A DNA stretch of 64,000 nt from Shewanella holmiensis. Lineage in GTDB: Bacteria; Pseudomonadota; Gammaproteobacteria; Enterobacterales; Shewanellaceae. The notes beneath the pieces are model-generated. The model was not told the origin of the DNA. It did no database searches and saw nothing but the letters and a program-made list of their open reading frames with translations. Made by a program: the position numbers and the translations under genes. This document shows positions 26,737-35,557 of the stretch, piece after piece (position 1 is the first letter of the stretch; each line of letters opens with the position of its first letter). The stretch lies in contig NZ_JAMTCD010000007.1 of assembly GCF_025370255.1 (NCBI RefSeq), positions 1 to 64,000 of the forward strand. The letters are read 5' to 3'.

Positions 26737-27663
26737 TTATTGGATCACTTTAATCTCATCAGACTCTTTGGGTTTACCCTGCTCAATAGCAATTTCAACG
26801 CGACGATTTCGAGCTCGATTACTATTGCTGTCATTTGGGACCAGCGGATTATTGGATGCTTCGCCCATCACTTTCATGCGGCTTTCGTCAAAACCTGGCA
26901 CTTTCATTAACTCATGGGCTACTGCAACGGCACGTTGGCTTGATAGATCCCAATTAGAACTGTAAAGCTCGTTACTTATGTGAGCACCATCAGTGTGGCC
27001 TGAAACCGTAATAACACCTGGTACATCTTTCAATAACTCACCGATTGAGCGGACTATAGGTCTAAATTTGGGTTGTAAAAAACCTGAGCCTGATGCAAAC
27101 GAGCCTTTCTCTCGAATACGAATGATAATTTGCTGACCTAAAGACTCTAACTCAATGGCTCCGTCAACAATTTGCTCATTCAATTGTTCAGCCATTTTTT
27201 TAAGTTCTTCATTGATATTGTCTTGCGCTGATGCGGCATCTTTCTTAACGGCTTCAGCTTCTTTTTGCGCTGTAGCACTGGCATTACCACCACGCTGAGC
27301 GCCATTTTGTTTTTGAACACCACCAGCACTGTCTTCTTCACCAGCTTGATACTCAATTGTTTGCTGGGTCATTTCATTGGTTTGCTGGTTAATAATCTCA
27401 ATAGGGGTGGGATCTGGACGTCCTGGGCGAAACTCAAGCGCAATAACCGATGTTCCTTTAGGAATATCTTTTACTTCAACTTTATTCTGTACACCAAATG
27501 CATACTTCATTGAACCCGCAATTTGCTTAAACTTCATTACGTCCATTTCAGAGAATGCCAGCAGTAACACGAAGAAGCACATCAATAGCGACATAAGATC
27601 AGCAAAGGTTGCTAACCACATAGGTGCGCCTGCGGGTGGACAATCACATTTGGCCTTGGCCAT
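26737..27663 (-). CDS. pomB: Sodium-type flagellar stator protein PomB
   Basis: 308-aa MotB-family subunit. One membrane helix (about 15-38) carries the ion-binding Asp in ATFADLMSLLMCFFVLLL. A periplasmic linker precedes the OmpA-like peptidoglycan-binding domain (about 185-295, TVSGHTDGAHIS and NRARNRRVEI). With PomA it forms the stator anchored to the cell wall. PomB identity over MotB is inferred from the CxC start and pairing with PomA. 3 bp separate it from pomA. Confidence 0.93.
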   Translation of the reverse strand: MAKAKCDCPPAGAPMWLATFADLMSLLMCFFVLLLAFSEMDVMKFKQIAGSMKYAFGVQNKVEVKDIPKGTSVIALEFRPGRPDPTPIEIINQQTNEMTQQTIEYQAGEEDSAGGVQKQNGAQRGGNASATAQKEAEAVKKDAASAQDNINEELKKMAEQLNEQIVDGAIELESLGQQIIIRIREKGSFASGSGFLQPKFRPIVRSIGELLKDVPGVITVSGHTDGAHISNELYSSNWDLSSQRAVAVAHELMKVPGFDESRMKVMGEASNNPLVPNDSNSNRARNRRVEIAIEQGKPKESDEIKVIQ

Positions 27664-27666
27664 GGA

Positions 27667-28434
27667 TTACTCTCCGTCCGTTGTATCGACCTTACGCTGT
27701 TTTTCAGCAAGGTAATTTTTCAAAAAGCCTTCAATGACTCGCGGGTTTTGGCCATCTTGAATCGCTAACACGGCATCCATGATTAAATTACGGTTCAATA
27801 ACTCTTCATTCATGCGCAGCGACAATTTATCGGCCATTGGAATAGCTATCATGTTAGCGATTACCGCGCCATATAGTGTGGTTAACAAGGCTACCGCCAT
27901 AGAAGGACCAATTGATTTTGGGTCATCCATGTTAGATAACATCGCAACCAAGCCGACTAAGGTACCAATCATCCCCATCGCAGGTGCAACATCACCCATT
28001 GCCTTAAAAATACCAATACCGGATTTATGGCGTTCTTCGGTTAATGCTATGTCTTTTTCTAGGGCATTACGTACAACATCGCCATCATGACCATCAACTA
28101 ACATATCAACGGCTTTTTGCATAAAGGTGTTGCTAATTTGCGCTTCTTCCAAGGCTAAAAAACCGCCTTTACGCGCAGCATCGGCCATATTAACTGACTG
28201 TTCAATTAAGTCTTCAGGTTTGTCGATTTTAAACATAAACGCTTTCAAACCAATCTTAACTGCACCAAGAAATTGCTTGAGATTGAACTTCATCATCACA
28301 ACAAACAAAGAACCTGCCACAACAATCAGAATTGACGGTACGTCGATAAATAAGCCAATGCCACCACTGGTGACCATAGCGCCGATAATAAAAGCAAAAG
28401 CGCCAATAATACCTATCAAGGTTGCTAAATCCAC
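27667..28434 (-). CDS. pomA: Sodium-type flagellar stator protein PomA
   Basis: 255-aa MotA/ExbB-family protein with four membrane segments (about 5-25, 30-48, 150-172, 182-203) and the cytoplasmic loop containing charged residues that contact FliG (region 85-100). PSMAVALLTTLYGAVIANM is typical of PomA. First gene of a two-gene operon behind a sigma-28 promoter. Confidence 0.95.
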   Translation of the reverse strand: MDLATLIGIIGAFAFIIGAMVTSGGIGLFIDVPSILIVVAGSLFVVMMKFNLKQFLGAVKIGLKAFMFKIDKPEDLIEQSVNMADAARKGGFLALEEAQISNTFMQKAVDMLVDGHDGDVVRNALEKDIALTEERHKSGIGIFKAMGDVAPAMGMIGTLVGLVAMLSNMDDPKSIGPSMAVALLTTLYGAVIANMIAIPMADKLSLRMNEELLNRNLIMDAVLAIQDGQNPRVIEGFLKNYLAEKQRKVDTTDGE

Positions 28435-28513
28435 AACTTCTCCTCAAATGCAGTCAATTCTGCTTGATGTGCTAATGCCTAATTATCTCTAAGGTAAGCA
28501 TAATCTTATTATG

Positions 28514-28540
28514 TTATCGGTCAAAATCATTTCTAGTTTA
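28514..28540 (-). promoter_or_regulatory. Sigma-28 (FliA) promoter of pomAB
   Basis: On the minus strand TAAA (28537-28540), a 15-bp spacer and ACCGATAA (28514-28521) match the FliA pattern TAAA-N15-GCCGATAA with one mismatch. The transcript would begin about 73 nt before pomA. Confidence 0.82.
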
Positions 28541-28671
28541 GCTCGATTTTCAACTTTCTAAACAAATTTCAGTAACAAAGCGTGCTATTGAGCAAATATC
28601 CAGCGTCTGTATTTGACCCTAAAGCTTGGCTGATATACCTTGTCACACGCTGAACAAGAGGAATTGTAAAC

Positions 28672-28902
28672 GTGGCGAAAAAACCTGAAAATCTTAGTTT
28701 TGAACAATCATTAAATGAGCTTGAAACCATTGTAGCAAATTTAGAACAAGGCGAAGTTTCCCTTGATGATGCATTAAAGCAATTTGAACGTGGTATTAAG
28801 CTTGTACGTCAAAGTCAGGCTAAACTTGAACAAGCGCAACAAAAAGTGTCCATTCTTCTTGATGAAAAAGACACATTATCACCATTAGACATTGAACAAT
28901 AA
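28672..28902 (+). CDS. xseB: Exodeoxyribonuclease VII small subunit
   Basis: 76 aa, helical hairpin: LSFEQSLNELETIVANLEQGEVSLDDALKQFERG is the XseB signature. It partners XseA, encoded elsewhere. Start is GTG with AGAGGA upstream. First gene of the xseB-ispA-dxs operon. Confidence 0.95.
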   Translation: MAKKPENLSFEQSLNELETIVANLEQGEVSLDDALKQFERGIKLVRQSQAKLEQAQQKVSILLDEKDTLSPLDIEQ

Positions 28903-28933
28903 CATTGTTTTAGCCGTATTTTGAGGTAATCCT

Positions 28934-29815
28934 GTGTTAACAGATGCAATAAAGACTTATCAACAACGAGTTGATCAAGTACTAAGCCAACACTTACATA
29001 ATCTTGATGATGCCGCTCCCACTTTAAAAGCAGCCATGACTCATGGTGCATTATTAGGTGGTAAACGTATCAGGCCATTTCTGGTCTACAGTGTGGGCAA
29101 TCTGCTCAATGTACCGATAACTACCTTAGATAACCTTGCCGCAGCAATTGAGTGTGTTCATGCCTACTCGTTAATTCATGATGATTTGCCTGCCATGGAC
29201 GATGATTGCCTTCGTCGTGGTCAGCCTACTGTGCATATTGCTTTTGACGAAGCCAGCGCAATACTTGCTGGCGATGCTTTACAAACCTTGGCTTTCGATA
29301 TAATCAGTACTCCAATTGACGGTTTATCTCCTAAGCAACAATTAGCGATTGTAAAGTCATTAGCCAAAGCCTCTGGATATCAAGGCATGTGCGGTGGCCA
29401 GGCGATTGATCTTAGTGCCACCAATCAGCGTATCGAATTAGCAAGACTGACTGAATTACACAACAAAAAAACCGGCGCATTAATAAGTTGTGCCGTTGAA
29501 ATGGCGTTAATCGCGGCTGATGCCAGCGAAAGTGATTATGCCGCTTTAATGGGCTACGCTCATCATGTTGGTCTTGCTTTTCAAGTGCAAGATGACATTT
29601 TAGACATCATTGCCAGCACCGAGGAACTCGGTAAGCCACAAGGTAGTGATGAACAATCGAATAAAAGTACCTTCCCCCAACTATTGGGTTTGGAGGGGGC
29701 TAAACAGACATCACAGCAGCTTGTTGATGATGCCCTATCAGAACTGACTAAATTGCCATACAATAGCCAGTTAATTGCAGACTTTGCCCGATATATTATC
29801 GTGCGAAGAATATAA
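28934..29815 (+). CDS. ispA: Farnesyl diphosphate synthase
   Basis: 293-aa prenyltransferase making FPP from IPP and GPP. The first Asp-rich motif is DDLPAMDDD, the second DDILD, with GGKRIRPF and QAIDL. Start GTG, 31 bp after xseB, with a GAGG site upstream. Feeds ubiquinone, undecaprenyl and other isoprenoids. Operon with dxs, the first enzyme of the same pathway. Confidence 0.96.
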   Translation: MLTDAIKTYQQRVDQVLSQHLHNLDDAAPTLKAAMTHGALLGGKRIRPFLVYSVGNLLNVPITTLDNLAAAIECVHAYSLIHDDLPAMDDDCLRRGQPTVHIAFDEASAILAGDALQTLAFDIISTPIDGLSPKQQLAIVKSLAKASGYQGMCGGQAIDLSATNQRIELARLTELHNKKTGALISCAVEMALIAADASESDYAALMGYAHHVGLAFQVQDDILDIIASTEELGKPQGSDEQSNKSTFPQLLGLEGAKQTSQQLVDDALSELTKLPYNSQLIADFARYIIVRRI

Positions 29816-29833
29816 TAAGACAGATATCTCACT

Positions 29834-31699
29834 ATGAGTTTCGATAATTCTAAATATCCTGTGTTGGCCCAAGCCAATACACCAGAAGAACTTAGAAAAC
29901 TACCGCAAGGCTTATTGCCACAGGTATCAGATGAGTTACGCCAATTTCTACTGCAATCAGTAGGCATGTCGAGCGGCCATTTTGCTTCTGGTTTAGGTAC
30001 GGTTGAATTAACCGTAGCACTTCATTATGTCTATAACACACCGTTTGACCAATTGGTGTGGGACGTTGGCCATCAGGCTTATCCGCATAAAATTTTAACT
30101 GACCGCCGCGAGCATATGCACACTATTCGTCAAAAAAATGGTTTGCATCCTTTTCCGTGGCGTGAAGAAAGCCCATACGACACATTCAGCGTAGGCCACT
30201 CTGGGACGTCAGTGAGTGCAGCTCTGGGTATGGCGATTGCTGCAGAAAAAGAAGACCTCGGCCGTAAAGTGGTTGCTGTCATTGGTGACGGTGCAATGAC
30301 CGGCGGTATGGTGTTTGAAGCGCTAAACCATGCTGGTGACTTGCACAATGACATGCTAGTTGTCTTAAATGACAACGAGATGTCAATTTCTGAAAACGTT
30401 GGCGCACTTAATAATCATTTAGCCCAATTAATGTCAGGGCGCTTTTACACCACCATTCGTGAAAGCAGTAAAAAAGTGCTAAAAGGCATGCCTGTTATTA
30501 AAGAAATGGCCAAGCGCACTGAAGAACATTTAAAAGGCATGGTCGTTCCTGGTACGCTTTTTGAGGAGCTTGGCTTTAACTATATAGGCCCTATTGATGG
30601 TCACGATGTTGATGCCCTAGTCGAAACCATGCGTAATATGCGCAACCTTAAAGGACCACAAATTCTGCACATTATGACCAAAAAAGGTCGTGGTTATGAA
30701 CCTGCAGAAAAAGACCCTATCGGCTGGCATGCGGTGCCTAAATTTGACCCAAGCCAATTTAAAAAACCGGCAACTAAGCCTGGCTTACCTACTTTTTCAC
30801 AGGTTTTTGGAAAGTGGCTATGTGATATAGCAGAGCAAGATAAAAGTGTAATGGGCATTACCCCTGCTATGCGTGAAGGCTCTGGTATGGTTGAGTTTTC
30901 TCAGCGTTTCCCTAAACAATATTTTGATGCAGCCATTGCAGAGCAACATGCTGTGACACTGGCTGCAGGTATGGCTTCCCAAGGCCTAAAACCTGTTGTA
31001 GCAATTTATTCCACTTTCTTACAGCGTGGTTACGATCAACTCATTCATGATGTGGCATTACAACGTTTACCTGTATTATTTGCTATCGATCGTGGTGGTA
31101 TTGTCGGCGCCGACGGCCCAACTCATCAAGGGGCATTCGATTTAAGCTTTATGCGCTGCATTCCCAACATGGTGATCATGACGCCGTCTGATGAAAATGA
31201 ATGCCGTCAAATGCTATATACCGGATATTGTTATCAAGACGGTCCAACGGCAGTTCGCTATCCTAGAGGTAGCGCGACGGGCGCTGAACAGGTCGAGCAA
31301 ATGACAGCCTTACCTATTGGCAAAGGGGTTATTAAACGTCAAGGTAAAAATATCGCGGTTGTTAATTTTGGTACAACGTTAGCAGCAGCTTTATCAGCCG
31401 CTGAAGCTCTTGATGCGACGGTAGCAGATATGCGATTTGCTAAACCACTCGATATTGAGTTGCTAACTGAATTGGCACACAGCCATGACATCATAGTCAC
31501 GGTTGAAGAAAACGCCATTATGGGTGGTGCGGGCTGTGGCGTAATGGAAGTATTACAGAAGCTTAAAATCATTAAACCTGTGCTGCAAATTGGTTTGCCT
31601 GATGAGTTTATCAAACACGGCGCACCGGATGAGATTATCAGTGAGTTAAAGCTTGATGCCGCAGGCATTGAGCAACAGATCAGAGACTATATCAATTAA
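29834..31699 (+). CDS. dxs: 1-deoxy-D-xylulose-5-phosphate synthase
   Basis: 621-aa thiamine-diphosphate enzyme, first step of the MEP pathway (pyruvate + glyceraldehyde 3-phosphate to DXP). Marks are [15 protein letters not shown], the ThDP motif [18 protein letters not shown], catalytic-domain [13 protein letters not shown], and the C-terminal DMRFAKPLD. Starts 18 bp after ispA. Full length for the family. Confidence 0.97.
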   Translation: MSFDNSKYPVLAQANTPEELRKLPQGLLPQVSDELRQFLLQSVGMSSGHFASGLGTVELTVALHYVYNTPFDQLVWDVGHQAYPHKILTDRREHMHTIRQKNGLHPFPWREESPYDTFSVGHSGTSVSAALGMAIAAEKEDLGRKVVAVIGDGAMTGGMVFEALNHAGDLHNDMLVVLNDNEMSISENVGALNNHLAQLMSGRFYTTIRESSKKVLKGMPVIKEMAKRTEEHLKGMVVPGTLFEELGFNYIGPIDGHDVDALVETMRNMRNLKGPQILHIMTKKGRGYEPAEKDPIGWHAVPKFDPSQFKKPATKPGLPTFSQVFGKWLCDIAEQDKSVMGITPAMREGSGMVEFSQRFPKQYFDAAIAEQHAVTLAAGMASQGLKPVVAIYSTFLQRGYDQLIHDVALQRLPVLFAIDRGGIVGADGPTHQGAFDLSFMRCIPNMVIMTPSDENECRQMLYTGYCYQDGPTAVRYPRGSATGAEQVEQMTALPIGKGVIKRQGKNIAVVNFGTTLAAALSAAEALDATVADMRFAKPLDIELLTELAHSHDIIVTVEENAIMGGAGCGVMEVLQKLKIIKPVLQIGLPDEFIKHGAPDEIISELKLDAAGIEQQIRDYIN

Positions 31700-31735
31700 C
31701 GCTTGTGCTGATTGTATTGAATAATCATTAACTAC

Positions 31736-31766
31736 AAAAAAAGGGCTGAATTATCAGCCCTTTTTT
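31736..31766. terminator. Bidirectional terminator between dxs and grpE
   Basis: GGGCTGA pairs with TCAGCCC around ATTA, with A7 and T6 runs on the two sides, serving both convergent genes. Confidence 0.9.
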
Positions 31767-31806
31767 ACATTAATCCATTAACATTATTCGACTAACAATA
31801 AATGAA

Positions 31807-32421
31807 TTATGCTTGAGTATCGATACTGGCTCCGCCTTGCGATACCATCACCATTGCGGGGCGTAAAAGACGATCATTTAAAATGTAGCCTTTTTGCATC
31901 ACTAACATCACAGTGTTTTCAGGGTATTCAGCACTGGGTTGCATGCCAATTGCCTGATGATGCTCAGGGTTAAAGGTTTCACCTAACGGGCTAACTTGCA
32001 CAACGCCAAATTTTTCGACTGAGCTTAAGAAACCTTTCATGGTTAACTCAACACCTTCGTATAACGCTTTAGTCGCTTCATTTTCAGCAGAAGTCCCTTG
32101 TAAAGCGCGCTCCATATTATCAAGTACAGGTAGCAACTCGTTGGCGAACTTTTCTAAGGCAAATTTACGTGCCTGTTCAACGTCTTTGGCCGCACGAGTT
32201 CGAATATTTTGCGTTTCAGCTGCTGCACGTATTTCAACATCTTTACGTTCAGCTAATGCCGCTTCTGAAGCGGCTAATAATTGCTCTAATTCTTCAATGC
32301 GAAAGTTTGCTTGGGTTAACTCATCCATTAAGCTCGCTTCATCAGCTTCAATGACTGTACCTTCTTCCACTTGATTTTTAGTCTCGATATCTTGTGGATC
32401 GTAGTTTGACTCGTTGCTCAT
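31807..32421 (-). CDS. grpE: Nucleotide exchange factor GrpE
   Basis: 204-aa DnaK co-chaperone. A long N-terminal coiled coil (about 35-90) is followed by the head domain with [43 protein letters not shown] and the final [14 protein letters not shown]. Start ATG 32421 with GGAG 5-6 nt upstream; a GTG two codons earlier overlaps that site. A sigma-32 promoter is visible upstream. Confidence 0.96.
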   Translation of the reverse strand: MSNESNYDPQDIETKNQVEEGTVIEADEASLMDELTQANFRIEELEQLLAASEAALAERKDVEIRAAAETQNIRTRAAKDVEQARKFALEKFANELLPVLDNMERALQGTSAENEATKALYEGVELTMKGFLSSVEKFGVVQVSPLGETFNPEHHQAIGMQPSAEYPENTVMLVMQKGYILNDRLLRPAMVMVSQGGASIDTQA

Positions 32422-32499
32422 TTTCACTCCAGCTAAAAAATGCGATTTTTTTGGTAATCATAATTGAAACATGCCAGATGCAGAATAATTACCGCCACA

Positions 32500-32528
32500 C
32501 TGACACTTTTAATTCGTTTGGGTATATT
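32500..32528 (+). promoter_or_regulatory. Sigma-70 promoter of nadK
   Basis: CTGACA (32500-32505), a 17-bp spacer and TATATT (32523-32528). The transcript would start near 32535, giving a ~45-nt leader before the ATG at 32580. Confidence 0.7.
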
Positions 32529-32554
32529 ATGGGGATCAATTTTGGCGTTTCAAG
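32526..32554 (-). promoter_or_regulatory. Sigma-32 heat-shock promoter of grpE
   Basis: On the minus strand CTTGAA (32549-32554), a 14-bp spacer and CCCCATAAT (32526-32534) match the RpoH consensus CTTGAAA-N11-16-CCCCATNT closely. Its -10 overlaps the last bases of the divergent nadK -10. Confidence 0.88.
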
Positions 32555-32579
32555 CCTTTTAAGGCCAACAAATATCAAT

Positions 32580-33458
32580 ATGACCAAAAAGTTTAATACT
32601 ATCGGCCTTATCGGCAAACCGCATCACCAAGGTACAAACTTAACCTTAAAACGTTTGCATCATTGGCTATCAGTGCAAGGCTATAAAGTCATCGTCGAAT
32701 CTCGCGTATCGGCAGAACTAGGTAATGATGTTGCCTCAATGGACTTATTAGACATGGGCGAGCATTGTGATTTGGCCATCGTCGTCGGCGGTGACGGTAA
32801 TATGCTGGGCGCTGCAAGAGTCTTGGCACGCTTTGATGTAGCCGTGATAGGTGTTAACCGAGGTAATTTGGGTTTTTTAACTGATTTACCTCCTGATAAC
32901 TTTGAAGATGCTTTGGCTAATGTGTTAGATGGTGAGTTTGAAACAGAACACCGATTTTTGTTAGAAGCTGAAGTACATCGCTATGGCAAAATCACCTCCA
33001 GTAATACCGCGGTAAACGAAGCGGTTTTGCACCCAGGTAAAATTGCTCATATGATCCAGTTTGAGGTCTACATTGACGAGCAGTTTATGTATAGCCAACG
33101 TGCTGACGGGATGATTATTTCCACGCCAACGGGTTCTACCGCTTACTCATTATCAGCAGGCGGGGCCATATTAACCCCGAACCTACAGGCGCTGATACTC
33201 GTTCCTATGTTTCCACACACCTTATCGTGCAGGCCTATCGTGGTCGATGCTTGTAGCACTATCAAATTAGTGGTCTCACCCGATAACGGTGAGAATCTTG
33301 AAGTCAGTTGTGATGGTCATGTTCATTTAGCCGTTTTACCTGGGGATGAAATTATCATTCGTCGCTCAAGTGAACAGTTACGGCTTATTCATCCTAAAGG
33401 ACACAATTATTTTCACGTACTACGTAATAAATTAGGCTGGGGAAGTAAACTGTTTTAA
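32580..33458 (+). CDS. nadK: NAD kinase
   Basis: 292 aa, phosphorylates NAD to NADP. The catalytic [11 protein letters not shown] motif, [13 protein letters not shown], and [17 protein letters not shown] are present. The frame is open further upstream, but the start at 32580 ([16 protein letters not shown]) matches the E. coli protein length exactly and lies downstream of the predicted promoter; earlier ATGs would lie within or before that promoter. The ribosome site is weak. Divergent from grpE, as in E. coli. Confidence 0.95.
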   Translation: MTKKFNTIGLIGKPHHQGTNLTLKRLHHWLSVQGYKVIVESRVSAELGNDVASMDLLDMGEHCDLAIVVGGDGNMLGAARVLARFDVAVIGVNRGNLGFLTDLPPDNFEDALANVLDGEFETEHRFLLEAEVHRYGKITSSNTAVNEAVLHPGKIAHMIQFEVYIDEQFMYSQRADGMIISTPTGSTAYSLSAGGAILTPNLQALILVPMFPHTLSCRPIVVDACSTIKLVVSPDNGENLEVSCDGHVHLAVLPGDEIIIRRSSEQLRLIHPKGHNYFHVLRNKLGWGSKLF

Positions 33459-33501
33459 ACAAAATGCAGCAGCGCTTATTCTCCCCCCTATCAGCACAGC
33501 T

Positions 33502-33539
33502 AATCAAGGTGATAATAACCAGTATTTATCACCTTGATT
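33502..33539 (+). terminator. Hairpin after nadK
   Basis: A 14-bp perfect stem (AATCAAGGTGATAA and its complement) closes a 10-base loop. No T tract follows, so it may be a weak terminator or an mRNA 3'-end stabiliser. Confidence 0.6.
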
Positions 33540-33617
33540 GCTCACCTCGTGAGTTACTTCACATTCATATTCGCTAATATTCAGTAAAGTTGCCTCACAG
33601 TTCACCACCTTTAATAC

Positions 33618-33633
33618 CGTGATTTAAATCACA
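33618..33633 (+). promoter_or_regulatory. CRP-like site upstream of lldP
   Basis: CGTGA-TTTAAA-TCACA matches the CRP consensus TGTGA-N6-TCACA with one mismatch. It lies about 200 bp upstream of lldP. CRP regulation of lactate use is inferred. Confidence 0.6.
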
Positions 33634-33699
33634 CATGAGAATAGTGAAAACCGATCCTTGTCGCAATAACGGTGAGACAGGTGACAGTCTTGTTTTAAG

Positions 33700-33713
33700 A
33701 TGATCTTGATCAA
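33700..33713 (+). promoter_or_regulatory. Fnr/EtrA-like site upstream of lldP
   Basis: ATGAT-CTTG-ATCAA matches TTGAT-N4-ATCAA with a single mismatch. In Shewanella the Fnr homologue is EtrA; TGATC-type sites can also be bound by CRP, so the factor is uncertain. Confidence 0.55.
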
Positions 33714-33830
33714 GTACTCAAGTCACAAAATACAGTCTATTACACTCACTTCGCGCAAGATTGAAGCATAAATCAATAACTCAAATAAAATTCAGACCTT
33801 AATTAGTACTATACAAGCAAAGAGGTATTC

Positions 33831-35486
33831 ATGACTACGTTACAGCTACTCGCGAGCTTAACGCCTATTATAAGCGTTATGGTTTTTCTTGTTTTACTCA
33901 AACTCCCGGCATCAAAAGCAATGCCGATATCGATGGTTGCAACCGGTCTAGCCGCCCTGTTTATTTGGCAAATGGACTCCACTATTTTAGCCGCTTCTGT
34001 GGTTGAAGGTTTACTGTCGGCAATCACGCCACTGTCAATTATTTTAGGTGCTGTATTCTTACTAAATACCCTTAAATATTCTGGCGCGATGGATACTATC
34101 CGCGCAGGCTTCACTAACATCAGTGGCGATGCCCGTGTTCAAGTTATCATCATCTGTTGGTTATTTGGTTCATTCATAGAAGGTTCTGCTGGTTTTGGCA
34201 CCCCAGCGGCAATTGGTGCACCTCTGCTTGTTTTACTTGGCGTACCGCCTATTGCCGCAGCCGTTGTTGCCTTGATTGCTGACTCGACTTCAGTATCATT
34301 TGGTGCAATTGGCTTACCGGTTCTATTTGGTATGGAGCAGGGCCTAATGGAAAATGGCGTGTCTATGGCGTCAGCGCAAATTGCTCAACATGGCGGTAGC
34401 TTTGTTGATTATGCTCAATTCATCGCTATGCACATGATCACCATCGATTTGATTACTGGCTCGCTAGTACCATTAGTTATCGTGTCTGTATTAACCGGTT
34501 TCTTTGGGCGTAACCGCTCATTTAAAGAAGGCTTACAAATTTGGAAATTTGCATTGTTTGCAGGTTTCGCATTCACCTTACCAGCATGGTTAATTAACTA
34601 TATCGCCGGCCCTGAATTCCCATCTGTTATTGGTGCATTAGTCGGTATGGCAATTGTTATCCCTGTGGCCAAAAAAGGTTGGTTATTACCGGCTACACCT
34701 TGGAATGACTTTGCTGAAAATGATGCAAAAGATGACACAGAAGACAAAGCTGTTGCCGCTGAGCCAGCTAAGTTTTCACAAATTGCGGCTTGGTCTCCCT
34801 ATATCATTATGGCAGCACTATTAGTGCTGTCTCGTGTAGTAGCACCATTTAAAGATTGGTTAAACAGCTTCAACATAAGTTGGACAGGCCTAATGGGCAC
34901 TGAATTAAAAGCAAGTTTTGCCACTTTCTATGCCCCAGGTATTTTCTTTGTACTTGTGTGTATTCTTGGCTTCTTCTTATTCAAAATGAAACCAAAAGCG
35001 ATTAAACAATCGATTACCGTTTCGTGTACCTCAATGTTACCAACGATTATTTCATTAGGTGCATCAGTACCTATGGTAAAAATCTTTTTAAACTCTGGTG
35101 CTAATGGCTCTGGCTTAGCTTCAATGCCTGTTGCTTTAGCTGATTTATTAGCCAACACCATGGGCTCGGTTTGGGCTTGGGTATCACCCGTTGTCGGTAT
35201 TTTTGGTGCCTTCTTGTCAGGCTCTGCGACATTTTCAAACATGATGTTCTCAGGTTTACAATATTCAGTAGCAGATAACATTGGTATGAACCACGCTATG
35301 GCATTAGCCCTACAAGGCATTGGTGCTAATGCCGGTAACATGATGTGTGTCATGAACGTTGTTGCAGCCGCAACCGTCGTCGGCATGGCAGGTAGAGAAT
35401 CAGAGATTATTCGTAAAACAATGCCCGTTGCCCTTCTTTACGCCTTCACTGCCGGAACAATCGCATTTGTCTGGGGTGGTTTCTAA
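33831..35486 (+). CDS. lldP: L-lactate permease LldP
   Basis: 551-aa inner-membrane transporter with about 12-13 hydrophobic segments. The family stretches EGSAGFGTPAAIGAPLLVLLG and the C-terminal FGAFLSGSATFSNMMFSGLQ are present. Imports lactate (both isomers or glycolate in relatives) with protons. Followed by dld after 71 bp, so the pair forms a lactate-uptake and oxidation unit. Confidence 0.95.
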   Translation: MTTLQLLASLTPIISVMVFLVLLKLPASKAMPISMVATGLAALFIWQMDSTILAASVVEGLLSAITPLSIILGAVFLLNTLKYSGAMDTIRAGFTNISGDARVQVIIICWLFGSFIEGSAGFGTPAAIGAPLLVLLGVPPIAAAVVALIADSTSVSFGAIGLPVLFGMEQGLMENGVSMASAQIAQHGGSFVDYAQFIAMHMITIDLITGSLVPLVIVSVLTGFFGRNRSFKEGLQIWKFALFAGFAFTLPAWLINYIAGPEFPSVIGALVGMAIVIPVAKKGWLLPATPWNDFAENDAKDDTEDKAVAAEPAKFSQIAAWSPYIIMAALLVLSRVVAPFKDWLNSFNISWTGLMGTELKASFATFYAPGIFFVLVCILGFFLFKMKPKAIKQSITVSCTSMLPTIISLGASVPMVKIFLNSGANGSGLASMPVALADLLANTMGSVWAWVSPVVGIFGAFLSGSATFSNMMFSGLQYSVADNIGMNHAMALALQGIGANAGNMMCVMNVVAAATVVGMAGRESEIIRKTMPVALLYAFTAGTIAFVWGGF

Positions 35487-35499
35487 TATTTAACTCATT

Positions 35500-35524
35500 G
35501 CAAGTAGCTATCATAGCTACTTGC
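35500..35524 (+). other. Hairpin between lldP and dld
   Basis: GCAAGTAGCTA and its exact complement close a 3-base loop. No T tract follows, so it is more likely an mRNA processing or stability element than a full terminator. It could set unequal levels of the two genes. Confidence 0.6.
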
Positions 35525-35557
35525 TGATTTACTAAATTGCAAAAATGAGAGCAAAAT

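Noticed and set aside
32394..32579. N-terminal extension of NadK
   Set aside because: It would run over grpE, the divergent promoters and non-conserved sequence; the shorter form equals the E. coli length.
33671..33690. Pho box upstream of lldP (GTGACAG near 33681)
   Set aside because: The partner repeat is not in the required 11-bp phase.
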